Below, one piece after another: positions 15,777-24,551 of a DNA stretch of 54,646 bases. Location: assembly GCF_020829445.1 (NCBI RefSeq), contig NZ_JAIVFV010000030.1, positions 1 to 54,646 on the forward strand, in the 5' to 3' direction. The DNA is from Nostoc sp. CHAB 5836. Its GTDB lineage: Bacteria; Cyanobacteriota; Cyanobacteriia; Cyanobacteriales; Nostocaceae. Below the pieces are notes generated by a model, which saw only the letters and a program-made list of their open reading frames with translations, did no database searches and had not been told where the DNA came from. The position numbers and the translations under genes are program-made. How positions within the stretch are numbered: position 1 is the first letter of the stretch; every line of letters begins with the position of its first letter.

Positions 15777-17915
15777 CTATTGAGGCGTTGTCTCCGGCGT
15801 CGGTGTCGGTGTGGGAGTGGCAGTTTCTGTGGGAGTTGGCGTTGGCGTTGGCGTGGGTGTGGGTGTCGGAGTGGCAGTTTCCGTGGGCGTTGGTGTTGGC
15901 GTTGGCGATGGGGGAGGGGTAAGATTTTCTGCTGTAACGCTGAGTTGATAATCTAGTGGTTTCGATGCTGTGGAAACTACGACAAACTCGTAAAATCCGT
16001 TTTCTGGTAATTTAGCTGACAAACTACGCTCTTTAGAATCTTCCAAAAATTTGATTTTGCCAGAGGGTGAATAGACTGATAACAAAACTTGGGAATTTCC
16101 TTGTAGCTTCAATTCCAGAGATTGCTCTTTGGCAAGTTGAGCAATGAATACTTTACCACCGCCAGGTTGGAGAGTACCGCTTACTGTTTTACCGATCGCA
16201 CCCGGTTCAAACACAAGTTTCTGGAAAGCACTACCAGCAAGGATAGCGCTGAGTTGATCGCTAACAAATCCGTACCAAACTTGCCCAATTGGTTGACTAA
16301 GAAAATCTTGACTACGTTGCCCCGGGAATATACGGAAGAAGGCAGCATCTCCCAAATCATACAAAGAACGACTACCAACGTTGATTTTGTTGATTTCCAT
16401 TTTCTGGCGATCGCGTTCAGCAGTTGTGTAAGTTCCCAATTGTCGGCGGGTGTTGTCACTCAGTAGGGCAAGTTTTTCCAGCAATTCGGAGGCTGTTTTA
16501 TCCCATTCTGCCCGCAAACTCTCATCTTCAGGGCCGTTGCTGAGAGTCCGTCCCCGTAAACTAGGATTTCTGTCCCAAAAAACTTGATTCACCAAGTTCA
16601 GGTAGAAGTTAGAGTCAATACCTAGCTGTTGACGGCGATCGCTTAATCTTTCTTTGCGTTCCCGTTCTGCTGGCGAATATTGCGCTAAAGGATCAGTCGG
16701 TTGTTCACTGGTTGGGGTTGGGCTGACTGTAGAATTAGATTTGACTTCCCCAACATTGCGGCTGCTATTCACTCCCCACCAAATTAATCCAACACTAGCA
16801 GTTGCTAACAGCGTCACTAGGAAGGTTTTTGCTGGTGTCCATTGGGGAGGGGGGGATGGGGGGGATGGGGGGGATGAGGGGGATGAGGGGGAGACGGCGA
16901 GGGTGGCTGATGTGGGTTCTGGTGGTGTGGGATATTCAGTTGGGGGATAATTAATTGTGGGCGGGTTGATAGCTTGGAGTACTTGACGGGCTGATTGATA
17001 GCGATCGCTAGGTCTAGCAGATAGCATTTTATCTAATACCTGTGCCAAAATCGGACTCAGGCTAACTTCCCGTCGCCACTCCCAATGGAGATTGTAGGTA
17101 TCAATTAATTCTTGAGGATGTTTTCCTGTCAGTAAAACTAACATTGATGCTGCCAAGGCATATAAGTCGCTGTGGGGTGATACGGAGCCAGTTTGCATCT
17201 GTTCTGGAGGGGCAAATCCGACTTTACCCAATAGGGTTGGTGATGGGGAAGATGCAACTATGCCGGGTTGGTAATATTGGGAAGCAACGGTCGCTACTAC
17301 TTGTTTGACACCGCCAAAATCAATTAAAACTGGCAGTTTGTCAATAGTGCGAAGTATTAAGTTATCTGGAGAAATATCTCGATGAATAACGCCTATGGAG
17401 TGAATGTATTCCAACACGGGCAAAATTGAAAGCAATAGTTGTCGCACTTCTGCTTCTGTAAAGCGTAAACCCTGCTGTATCCGGGCATTTAACAACGAGT
17501 TGTAAGTTTCCCCTTCTACATAATCTTGCACCAAAAATAGATATTCTTTGCCCCCTAAGTTTAGCCGAAGCAGTTCCCGGAAGCGGGGAATTTGGGGATG
17601 TTGCAGTTTATAAAGAACACTCGCTTCCCTCTCAAACAGTTCTTCAGCTTTTTGGACAACGTAGGCGGTTTGAACTTGGGGGGAAAATTCTTTTAAAACA
17701 CAAAGTTCGCGGAAACGGTTGACATCTTCAGCTAAATAAGTGCGTCCGAAGCCACCTTGGCCAATTTGACGCACAATCACATAGCGATCGCCTAAAGTTA
17801 GTCCCGGTTGGATAGTATAACTCATGGGCATATCCAACAAATTTTCACCACACTGGAGACAAAAGCGACTACCTGGGGAATTTTCATGTGCTTTAGAACA
17901 ATATAATTTTGTCAT
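15777..17915 (-). CDS. zinc-ribbon eukaryotic-type Ser/Thr protein kinase with C-terminal pre-peptidase-like domain
   Basis: A 712-residue protein. The N-terminal ribbon is C6-x3-H10...C19-x2-C22. The kinase domain at about 43-310 is complete: GQGGFGRTY P-loop (52-60), K75, HRDISPDN (catalytic D180), DFG (199-201) and an APPE-like segment. A Pro/Ser-rich linker with an in-frame repeat precedes one membrane helix (about 365-385). The outer part has a beta domain resembling PPC (near 570-665), then a Pro-Thr repeat tail. It is the second gene of a kinase pair, 36 bp after the other. It probably senses extracytoplasmic signals, but its substrates are unknown. Confidence 0.88.
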   Translation of the reverse strand: MTKLYCSKAHENSPGSRFCLQCGENLLDMPMSYTIQPGLTLGDRYVIVRQIGQGGFGRTYLAEDVNRFRELCVLKEFSPQVQTAYVVQKAEELFEREASVLYKLQHPQIPRFRELLRLNLGGKEYLFLVQDYVEGETYNSLLNARIQQGLRFTEAEVRQLLLSILPVLEYIHSIGVIHRDISPDNLILRTIDKLPVLIDFGGVKQVVATVASQYYQPGIVASSPSPTLLGKVGFAPPEQMQTGSVSPHSDLYALAASMLVLLTGKHPQELIDTYNLHWEWRREVSLSPILAQVLDKMLSARPSDRYQSARQVLQAINPPTINYPPTEYPTPPEPTSATLAVSPSSPSSPPSPPSPPPQWTPAKTFLVTLLATASVGLIWWGVNSSRNVGEVKSNSTVSPTPTSEQPTDPLAQYSPAERERKERLSDRRQQLGIDSNFYLNLVNQVFWDRNPSLRGRTLSNGPEDESLRAEWDKTASELLEKLALLSDNTRRQLGTYTTAERDRQKMEINKINVGSRSLYDLGDAAFFRIFPGQRSQDFLSQPIGQVWYGFVSDQLSAILAGSAFQKLVFEPGAIGKTVSGTLQPGGGKVFIAQLAKEQSLELKLQGNSQVLLSVYSPSGKIKFLEDSKERSLSAKLPENGFYEFVVVSTASKPLDYQLSVTAENLTPPPSPTPTPTPTETATPTPTPTPTPTPTPTETATPTPTPTPETTPQ
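15780..15915 (-). repeat. coding minisatellite (Pro-Thr tail of the kinase)
   Basis: GGCGTT/GGTGTC-type hexamers encode alternating Pro-Thr with two interspersed ETA units. The near-perfect internal duplication suggests copy-number instability. Confidence 0.6.
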
Positions 17916-17951
17916 TTGTTATTTGTCAGTAGTGACTCTTCCCCAGTCTGC

Positions 17952-19646
17952 TTACTTGCCAGATTGTACTTTACTAACTTGATCGGCTGCGATCGCATAC
18001 CAAATTTGACCAAAAGTCTGTTGATTGAGTTTCCTACGCTGCTGATCAGGAAACAACCGATCAAATTTTTCATTTGTCTGTTTGTTCAGTTGATCAATTG
18101 TATAATTCCCCAATTGCCCTGATCTCGCTTGTCGTCTCCATATTTCGTAATCTTTTTGACTATATTTCCCCAGTTGGCGACGAGTTGCTGTACTGAGGTC
18201 AGCCTGTTCTAGTTTATTCAATAAATCGTCAGCGAAACCAGACCATTCATCTCGTAAACCAGCGTCTTCTGGCTTAGATGTCAGGCTACGTCCCTTTAAT
18301 TCCGGTTTTTTTGTATAAAATAAATCATCTACAAAGGCAATAAAAAATCCTTCAGTAATTTCTAGCTGTTGACGACGACTGATAATTTTCTGGAGGTCGC
18401 TATTTTTTCCTTTGTCGCTGTCTGGCTTCCCGCCCGGTAATTGTGGAATTTGCGGTAACGAAATTGATGGAATCGTAATTGAAGTTATACTCCGAATGAC
18501 TGCATTTACTACCGCCCAAGCACCTGCGCCAGTTAAGACAACTACAGCCGTCCCCCCTAAACTCATCACAAAAGGGCGAATCCAAACGGGCAAAGATATC
18601 GGTTTTGGGATTGCTTGCGTTTTGCTCTGAAATTTACTCAAAACTGCGCTGGCGCGTTGCCTTCCTGGAGCAACTACCATCGTCTTAATCTTGGTGGTAA
18701 TATAATTACCTGGGGATTTAGTAGTAGTTGGCGATGGTAAATCTTTGAGGATTTGCTCGGCTCGTTGGTAGCGATCGCTCGGTTTATAAGCCAGCATTTT
18801 TTTTAACACTGCTTCCAGTTGGGGACTAACTCTAATTTCCTTCCCCCATCCCCAAATTCCCTGATAGCTATCGTATAATTTTTGCGGTTCTTGACCTGTA
18901 AGCAAGACCAATATCGTCACAGCTAAAGAGTATAAATCACTACTAAAAAATGCTTTTCCCTGCCGTAGCTGTTCCTCTGGGGCATAGCCCTTTTTACCCA
19001 GCAAAGTGTTATTTCCAACCAACTTGGTGCGCCAAAAACCTTGAGAAGCTGGCAATTGCTTGACACCACCAAAATCAATTAATACTGGTAGATTATCAGA
19101 ACGCCGCCAAATCAAATTATCAGGAGAGATATCACGGTGAACTACATCTCGTGAGTGGATGTAGGATAACACGGGTAAAATCTGTTGGAGGAGGGTGATT
19201 ATTTCCTCTTCACTAAAGGTTTTTCCTTGAGTCTGACGCTGCTCTAATAATTGGTAGTAATTGTCACCATCCACATAATCTTGCACTAGAAAGAAAAAAT
19301 CTGATTCGCCGATCTTCCCTTGTAGCGAAGCGTGAAAACGGGGAATTTGTGGATGTTGGAGTGTTTTCAGGACATTCGCTTCTCGTTCAAATAACTCTTT
19401 AGCTTTTTGTAAATCTTGTTGTTCTTCTACTTGGGGTGCAAATTCCTTCAGCACACAGGTTTGATCAGCTTTATTTCTATCCTTTGCCAAATAGGTGCGT
19501 CCAAAGCCACCCTGCCCTAAATGACGGATAATTTGATAGCGATTATCCACAACCTGTCCCGCAGCAAGAGGTAATGGCTCACCGCAATGAGTACAAAAGC
19601 GGTTACCACCATTATTTGTGTGTTGTTTACTGCAATAGAGCTGCAT
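17952..19646 (-). CDS. zinc-ribbon eukaryotic-type Ser/Thr protein kinase
   Basis: A 564-residue protein from ATG 19646 (a TTG lies three codons upstream). The N-terminal CSKQH...CTHC ribbon matches the neighbouring kinase. The kinase domain has GQGGFGRTY, VLKEF (Lys), HRDISPDN and DFGGVKQ, so it should be active. A membrane helix is visible near residues 365-385 (PFVMSLGGTAVVVLTGAGAWAVV). The extracytoplasmic C-terminal region, about 130 residues, has the ISRRQQLEI...GRSLTSKPED pattern shared with the partner kinase. The pair is a tandem duplication, probably transcribed together. Confidence 0.88.
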   Translation of the reverse strand: MQLYCSKQHTNNGGNRFCTHCGEPLPLAAGQVVDNRYQIIRHLGQGGFGRTYLAKDRNKADQTCVLKEFAPQVEEQQDLQKAKELFEREANVLKTLQHPQIPRFHASLQGKIGESDFFFLVQDYVDGDNYYQLLEQRQTQGKTFSEEEIITLLQQILPVLSYIHSRDVVHRDISPDNLIWRRSDNLPVLIDFGGVKQLPASQGFWRTKLVGNNTLLGKKGYAPEEQLRQGKAFFSSDLYSLAVTILVLLTGQEPQKLYDSYQGIWGWGKEIRVSPQLEAVLKKMLAYKPSDRYQRAEQILKDLPSPTTTKSPGNYITTKIKTMVVAPGRQRASAVLSKFQSKTQAIPKPISLPVWIRPFVMSLGGTAVVVLTGAGAWAVVNAVIRSITSITIPSISLPQIPQLPGGKPDSDKGKNSDLQKIISRRQQLEITEGFFIAFVDDLFYTKKPELKGRSLTSKPEDAGLRDEWSGFADDLLNKLEQADLSTATRRQLGKYSQKDYEIWRRQARSGQLGNYTIDQLNKQTNEKFDRLFPDQQRRKLNQQTFGQIWYAIAADQVSKVQSGK

Positions 19647-19820
19647 GGTGCCCAAGGATAAATTAAGGTTTTATTGAATAACTACAACCCGCATACCTTT
19701 ATTTTCGGATATCTTACGAATTACGTAAGCGAGTATTCGTTGGCAAAGCCTCTCGTAGAGAGCGTCATTACGAATTATTTTAACGGTGTTGATTCTACTT
19801 CAAAATAAAGAACAAGCGTC

Positions 19821-21338
19821 ATGAACTCGAAATCAAGACAGCAGCAAGTAATTAAAGCATTTGAAGATTTTTTATCTACCCCCCTAGAAACCATACTCCA
19901 ACGGCATCTCAACACTCAAACTTCGGCAGTTTTGAGTTTATTTCACGATGTGGCAACTAACGTACCTGCCTACAAAGCTTTTTTAGAAGAAAGAGAAATT
20001 AATCCCGCGACTATTCAAACCTTAGAGGAGTTTCAGAAACTACCAGCGATCGCTAAACAAAATTATATACTGCGTTATCCCTTAGCTGACTTGTGTCGCA
20101 ACGGACAACTCCAAGGGTGCGACATCATAGCTGCTTCTTCCGGTTCCAGTGGTAAACCGACATTTTGGCCTCGTTTTTTCACAGATGAACTCCAAATCAC
20201 CACACGCTTTGAACAGATTTTTCACGATAGTTTCTATACAGATACCAGACGTACCCTAGCAGTAATTTGTTTCACTTTGGGCACTTGGGTCGGTGGGATG
20301 TTCACTACTAATTGCTGTCGTTATCTTGCTAGCAAAGGTTATCTGATCACTGTAATTACTCCTGGTAACAACAAAGAAGAAATCTTGCGAGTTGTCCAAG
20401 AACTAGGTTCAGCTTTTGAACAAGTGGTGTTATTGGGATACCCGCCATTTTTAAAAGATGTGATTGATACTGGTGTCGCTCGTGGTGTCCAGTGGCAGCA
20501 ATATCAGATTAAATTAGTGATGGCGGGAGAAGTATTTAGTGAAGAATGGCGGAGTTTAGTTGGTGAAAGAGTTGGTTCACAAAATCCTTGTTATGATTTT
20601 GCATCACTCTACGGCACTGCGGATGCAGGAGTTTTAGGTAATGAAACACCGTTAAGTATTTGTATTCGCCGTTTTTTGGCAAAAAATCCGGATGCAGCTA
20701 GAGCTTTATTTGGTGAATCGCGTTTACCTACACTAGTACAATATGATCCCTTCACTCGCTTTTTTGAAGTTGAAGATGGGGGATTACTGTTTTCGGGAGA
20801 CAACGGTATTCCTTTAGTGCGCTATGACATTTTAGATACTGGCGGGATCATTAGTTATGATGCCATGCTGCAATTTTTAGCTGAATGGGGATTTAATCCG
20901 CTTGAAAATCTCTGTTATGACACTCAACAACACTCACCTAGAGGTATTCATCAGCTACCTTTCGTTTATGTCTTCGGGCGTTCTAACTTTACAGTTTCTT
21001 ACTTTGGTGCAAATATCTATCCAGAAAATGTGACCGTGGGATTAGAACAACCAGTAATTCAAGAATGGGTGACAGGTAAATTTGTATTGCAGGTGAAGGA
21101 AGATGCTGACAAGAACCTATTTTTATCTGTGGTTGTGGAATTAGCACCAGGGGTAGAGGGTAATGAAGCTCAAAGACTTGCGATCGCATCTTCTATTGTT
21201 TCACAACTGCTACGCCTAAATAGCGAGTTTGCTAATTATGTTCCCGCAGAATATCAAACACCACAAGTTACATTAGCCCCAATGGGGGAGGCAGAATATT
21301 TCCCGATTGGGGTGAAGCATCGTTATACCCGTCAATAG
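19821..21338 (+). CDS. phenylacetate-CoA ligase-like adenylate-forming enzyme
   Basis: A 505-residue protein of the ANL superfamily. The phosphate-binding loop ASSGSSGKPTFWPR is at about residues 110-123. The adenine-binding region (ASLYGTADAG, about 259) and GDNGIPLVRYDILDTGG (about 326-342) correspond to core motifs. The C-terminal domain resembles PaaK-type proteins. It would activate an aromatic or other carboxylate to an acyl adenylate and thioester; the real substrate is unknown. It is transcribed alone. A 33-bp stretch of it (21180-21212) is duplicated at 23087. Confidence 0.8.
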   Translation: MNSKSRQQQVIKAFEDFLSTPLETILQRHLNTQTSAVLSLFHDVATNVPAYKAFLEEREINPATIQTLEEFQKLPAIAKQNYILRYPLADLCRNGQLQGCDIIAASSGSSGKPTFWPRFFTDELQITTRFEQIFHDSFYTDTRRTLAVICFTLGTWVGGMFTTNCCRYLASKGYLITVITPGNNKEEILRVVQELGSAFEQVVLLGYPPFLKDVIDTGVARGVQWQQYQIKLVMAGEVFSEEWRSLVGERVGSQNPCYDFASLYGTADAGVLGNETPLSICIRRFLAKNPDAARALFGESRLPTLVQYDPFTRFFEVEDGGLLFSGDNGIPLVRYDILDTGGIISYDAMLQFLAEWGFNPLENLCYDTQQHSPRGIHQLPFVYVFGRSNFTVSYFGANIYPENVTVGLEQPVIQEWVTGKFVLQVKEDADKNLFLSVVVELAPGVEGNEAQRLAIASSIVSQLLRLNSEFANYVPAEYQTPQVTLAPMGEAEYFPIGVKHRYTRQ

Positions 21339-21480
21339 TAAGTAGGTTGGCGCAATTAAAGTTAACTGGCTAAGGCTGTCATTTGTCATTTGTCATTTGT
21401 CATTCGTCATTAGTAAGGGTTTTAAGCTTATTTACGTTTCGTAACATACTTGAGTTTTTTCGCACCAAGGTATTTACTAG
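21337..21480 (+). repeat. 133-bp dispersed repeat, copy 4 (variant right end)
   Basis: Starts TAAGTAGGTTGGCGCAATTA, carries about five CATTTGT heptamers (more than other copies) and ends GAGTTTTTTCGCACCAAGGT, a right-end variant shared with the copies at 23118 and 32924. Confidence 0.8.
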
Positions 21481-21591
21481 GCGCGATGAATCAGCAAGAA
21501 GACGCGATGAATCAGGAATCAGGAAGAAGACGCTGTCAAAATAGATGACAAAAACGCCTTGTAGAGACGGCGATTTATCGCGTCTCTCTTG

Positions 21592-21797
21592 TTCGTTCAG
21601 AACACAAGCCCCTTCGTTCAGAACACAAGCCCATTCGTTCAGAACACAAGCCCCTTCGTTCAGAACACAAGCCCATTCGTTCAGAACACAAGCCCCTTCG
21701 TTCAGAACACAAGCCCCTTCGTTCAGAACACAAGCCCATTCGTTCAGAACACAAGCCCATTCGTTCAGAACACAAGCCCATTCGTTCAGAACACAAG
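21592..21797 (+). repeat. 21-bp tandem array, nine full units plus one partial
   Basis: The unit reads TTCGTTCAGAACACAAGCCC plus one variable base, C or A (order C A C A C C A A A). The tenth unit is 17 bases. All three forward frames are open through the array. It lies 137 bp upstream of the start of the next gene. Confidence 0.95.
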
Positions 21798-21934
21798 TTT
21801 ATTGTCGTAGAATTACTGAGCTAGCAATCCAATCTTATTACAAAAAACACCTTTTTTTGGAAGTTTTACGGAACCACTATACTGTCCCATTGAGACACTC
21901 TAGAAAGATAAAGTTTAGTAAAAAGTCTGCATTG

Positions 21935-22327
21935 ATGCCACGCCAAAAAAGAACCTCTTCCGTGCTAGAAAAAACCGAACAGAGAGTAATCGGATTTAAA
22001 TCGATTAATTCCAGCCTCGACTTTGGTGATTCGATCAGCTTAAACCATTTAACCGAGTTAACCGGGCAACTCCGCAACCAGATTGACCAGTATAATATGA
22101 TGCTGACTGCCATTGACACAGCAAAGCAACAAATAGAAACCCTTGAAAAGACTATCCGCGAAACCTCTGAGCGCTTAATCAGTGGTGTAGCATTGAAGTA
22201 TGGCAAAGACAGCCGGGAATACGAAATGACTGGCGGAGTACGCAAAAGCGATCGCATTCGTAGAGCCACCATTACGCGGTTAAAATCCACCGCAGATTTA
22301 AAAGCGGCTTCTACACAGACCGCGTAA
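21935..22327 (+). CDS. conserved coiled-coil hypothetical protein
   Basis: A 130-residue protein from ATG 21935. The frame is open further upstream through the 21-bp array to 21545, but that part is repeat translation and is not included. Residues 45-80 form a coiled coil (LTGQLRNQIDQYNMMLTAID, KQQIETLEKTIRETSERLIS). The basic C-terminus (GVRKSDRIRRATITRLKS) could bind nucleic acid. No domain name is known to me. A strong convergent terminator follows. Confidence 0.65.
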   Translation: MPRQKRTSSVLEKTEQRVIGFKSINSSLDFGDSISLNHLTELTGQLRNQIDQYNMMLTAIDTAKQQIETLEKTIRETSERLISGVALKYGKDSREYEMTGGVRKSDRIRRATITRLKSTADLKAASTQTA

Positions 22328-22337
22328 TGAGCAACAA

Positions 22338-22368
22338 ATAGGCATCATTCACCATGAATGATGCCTAT
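22338..22368. terminator. convergent (bidirectional) terminator
   Basis: A 14-bp perfect stem ATAGGCATCATTCA/TGAATGATGCCTAT with loop CCA between the converging 21935 and 22381 genes, with weak T tracts on both sides. Confidence 0.7.
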
Positions 22369-22380
22369 GTTATCGCAGTT

Positions 22381-22968
22381 TTATTCCTCAATCAACTCAA
22401 AATCAACTCGCTCATAAATATCACGCAAGGTAATTTCAAAATCAATAGAATCTAAGATTAAAACTGCCTCTTCACCTTCATATTCCTTAAAAATCCATTG
22501 ACCTTCTGTTTGCTTAGTAAATTGTTCCACAGCAAAACTATACTGATCAATCATAATATATTCCTGAAAACCAGGAATTGAACGATAATATTTAAACTTA
22601 TCTGTTTTATCATAATTTTTAGTTGAATTTGATAAAACTTCAACAATTAATAAGGGATTAGTAATAATTGTTCTGTTTGTTCCCTCGTAGATAGGCTTAC
22701 CTTTGATGACTATAATATCAGGATAAGTATAGAGGCGATAACGAGGTATTGATAATTTCACATCCCCTATGTAAATATCATAATCTTGTCCTTGCAGTGT
22801 CAACGGAAATTTTTTATAAAAATTACCTGCAATTTTGTTGTGGTTAGTTGTTCCCCCTGTCATCGGTATAATTTCTCCATCTTTGTATTCATTTTTATAT
22901 TCAGCCTTTTCTTCTAATTCCAAATATTCTTCTGGGGTATAGTAGCGCTTTTCTATTTGTAAAACCAT
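22381..22968 (-). CDS. Uma2-family (DUF820) putative nuclease
   Basis: A 195-residue protein starting at ATG 22968 (MVLQIEKRYYTPEEYLELEE, the usual family start); a longer frame to 23076 adds unrelated residues. Family marks are visible: EYKNEYKDGEIIPMTGGT, the PDIIVI strand with its Asp, and LLIVEVLSNSTKNYDKTDKF with the E...K pair of a PD-(D/E)XK-like fold. The family is hugely expanded in cyanobacteria and its cellular role is unknown. A second member lies at 39171-39878. Confidence 0.85.
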   Translation of the reverse strand: MVLQIEKRYYTPEEYLELEEKAEYKNEYKDGEIIPMTGGTTNHNKIAGNFYKKFPLTLQGQDYDIYIGDVKLSIPRYRLYTYPDIIVIKGKPIYEGTNRTIITNPLLIVEVLSNSTKNYDKTDKFKYYRSIPGFQEYIMIDQYSFAVEQFTKQTEGQWIFKEYEGEEAVLILDSIDFEITLRDIYERVDFELIEE

Positions 22969-23086
22969 ATTAATTAACTCACAAAATGAGGGAATGACTA
23001 TGTTATCAATAGCGTAACGTAGCCTAAAGATAGCGAAAATAAATATTTTTGTTATAACAAAGATGGTTGCAGACAATGTAACAATA

Positions 23087-23119
23087 GCGATCGCATCTTC
23101 TATTGTTTCACAACTGCTA
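23087..23119 (+). repeat. 33-bp copy of an internal piece of the 19821-21338 gene
   Basis: Identical to 21180-21212 (starting GCGATCGCATCTTCTATTG). It ends exactly where the inverted dispersed repeat begins (TAAGTA at 23118). Confidence 0.85.
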
Positions 23120-23248
23120 AGTACGTTGGCACGAAAAAAGTCAAGTATGTTACGAAACGTAAATACACCTTAAATGCTTATAAATGACAAATGACAAATG
23201 ACAAATGACAGCCTTAGCCAGTTAGCTTTATTTGCGTCGCTTTACTTA
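23118..23248 (-). repeat. 133-bp dispersed repeat, copy 5 (inverted)
   Basis: Full inverted copy with the variant end TAAGTACGTTGGCACGAAAA and three CATTTGT heptamers. Confidence 0.85.
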
Positions 23249-23260
23249 TAGAGACTTTAA

Positions 23261-23353
23261 TAGACATCTGGTGAAATTAAATATGCCTTATCCATAACCC
23301 TTGTAGAGACGTAGCAGTGCTACGTCTCTACATTTATTGTCACCAGATGTCTA
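23261..23353. repeat. MITE-like element, TAGACATC family, copy 3
   Basis: Inverted ends TAGACATCTGGTGA and TCACCAGATGTCTA match perfectly over 14 bases. The core contains a 31-nt palindrome (23302-23332; arm TGTAGAGACGTAGCA). It lies 12 bp from the preceding repeat. Confidence 0.75.
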
Positions 23354-23425
23354 ATTAAGCAAACCAGCCCGCAACGCTAATACAGTTGCTTGGGTGCGAT
23401 CGCTGGATCAATCCACGACTGACCT

Positions 23426-24364
23426 TCATTGGTAGATTTGCGTCGCTTTCAGCATATGGTAGGTAATTATTAACTGGGTAAGAGCGAGGGGGTAACTTTG
23501 GAGTGTTTCCCCAGTTGTACCAGCAATTTTACCCAGTTCTGGATTACTTTCGCGATCGCAAATATTTCGTAAATGGGGCATATCGGAACAAATAATATGC
23601 TCTAGCTTATTCACCTGTTCTAAGGTGGCATGACCATCAACTTCTAAGACATCTACCGGCTTACTCATATCCCTGTCTAGTCCCAGGCGGATTGCTGAGT
23701 CAGAATCACCATAGCCAGAGATGATAATCTGGGTGAAATCTGGGTGGGGAATTGTCGGACGAAGTACCAAACGGACATTCAGGTGTCCATTGGTTCCATC
23801 ATCTTCTTCAGTGGCTGGATAAAAACTAATGACTATATCAGACCATTGCCGTTGCGGACGAATAAATTGTGCTGAGTCTGGTTCGCGCTTTTCTAATTCC
23901 GCTAGTACCTGTTCCGGAGTGTAGCCTCGCTTTTGGGTATCCCGCTTGACTTTCCACTTAGAACGCAGTGTTTCTGGAGGTGCAAGGTAAACTTTCACGT
24001 CGTAGGAATCACGGGCAGCACGGGTAGAATAACCGAGTAATCCCTCAATAATCACGAATTTATTGGGTTTGATATACTGGGGTGGCTCGAATGTGCCGGT
24101 TTTATGGCTGTAAACTGGTTTGAGAATTGGCTGTCCTGTGCGTAGCAGCGAAAGGTGTTGCTGCATAATATCTAAGTGGTTGCAGTCCGGGTGGAGGGCA
24201 GTTATGCCAATTTCTGCACGTTGTTGGCGATCGTAACGGTGATAATCATCTGTACAAATGAGCGTGACATTTTCTGGGCCGAGTACCTGAGCGATTCCTC
24301 GGGTTAGGGTTGTTTTCCCAGCAGCGCTGTCGCCTACAATACCAAGAATTATTGGACGGCTCAT
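23426..24364 (-). CDS. phosphoribulokinase/uridine-kinase family protein (non-Calvin paralogue)
   Basis: A 312-residue protein. The start at ATG 24364 (or the adjoining ATG 24367) follows GGGAGGT. The P-loop is GIVGDSAAGKTTLTRG (about residues 8-23), followed by CTDDYHRYDR and ITALHPDCNHLD, both typical of phosphoribulokinase, and EGLLGY. The Calvin enzyme of cyanobacteria usually has GDSGCGKST, so this looks like the second paralogue. Whether it phosphorylates ribulose-5-phosphate is uncertain. The TnpB remnant with its right end lies immediately upstream. Confidence 0.75.
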   Translation of the reverse strand: MSRPIILGIVGDSAAGKTTLTRGIAQVLGPENVTLICTDDYHRYDRQQRAEIGITALHPDCNHLDIMQQHLSLLRTGQPILKPVYSHKTGTFEPPQYIKPNKFVIIEGLLGYSTRAARDSYDVKVYLAPPETLRSKWKVKRDTQKRGYTPEQVLAELEKREPDSAQFIRPQRQWSDIVISFYPATEEDDGTNGHLNVRLVLRPTIPHPDFTQIIISGYGDSDSAIRLGLDRDMSKPVDVLEVDGHATLEQVNKLEHIICSDMPHLRNICDRESNPELGKIAGTTGETLQSYPLALTQLIITYHMLKATQIYQ

Positions 24365-24510
24365 CATACCTCCCAGAATAAAAATAAGCTTATTAATAAA
24401 ATTCCCGACAATAGTTTTAATTCTAGAAGGATTTAGGCAAGTAACTCCAGCAATGGCTTGGTATGCAATATCTCTACATATAGAATGTCTCTGCGCTGGT
24501 TTATTGCATA

Positions 24511-24545
24511 TTGACACTCTCCTGCCTAAAGGCGAGGAGATTCTT
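24511..24545 (-). other. right end (and likely omega-RNA end) of a truncated IS200/IS605-family element
   Basis: On the minus strand it reads CTCCTCGCC...GGCAGGAG as a hairpin, then AGTGTCAA ending at 24511. TCAA is a common right cleavage motif in this family. Confidence 0.6.
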
Positions 24546-24551
24546 AAGACT

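Noticed and set aside
21592-21797. CRISPR array
   Set aside because: The units are contiguous 21-bp repeats with no unique spacers, and there are no cas genes.
24365-24517. 50-residue N-terminal extension of the phosphoribulokinase-like protein
   Set aside because: GGGAGGT lies directly in front of ATG 24367/24364, and the extension shows no conserved sequence.
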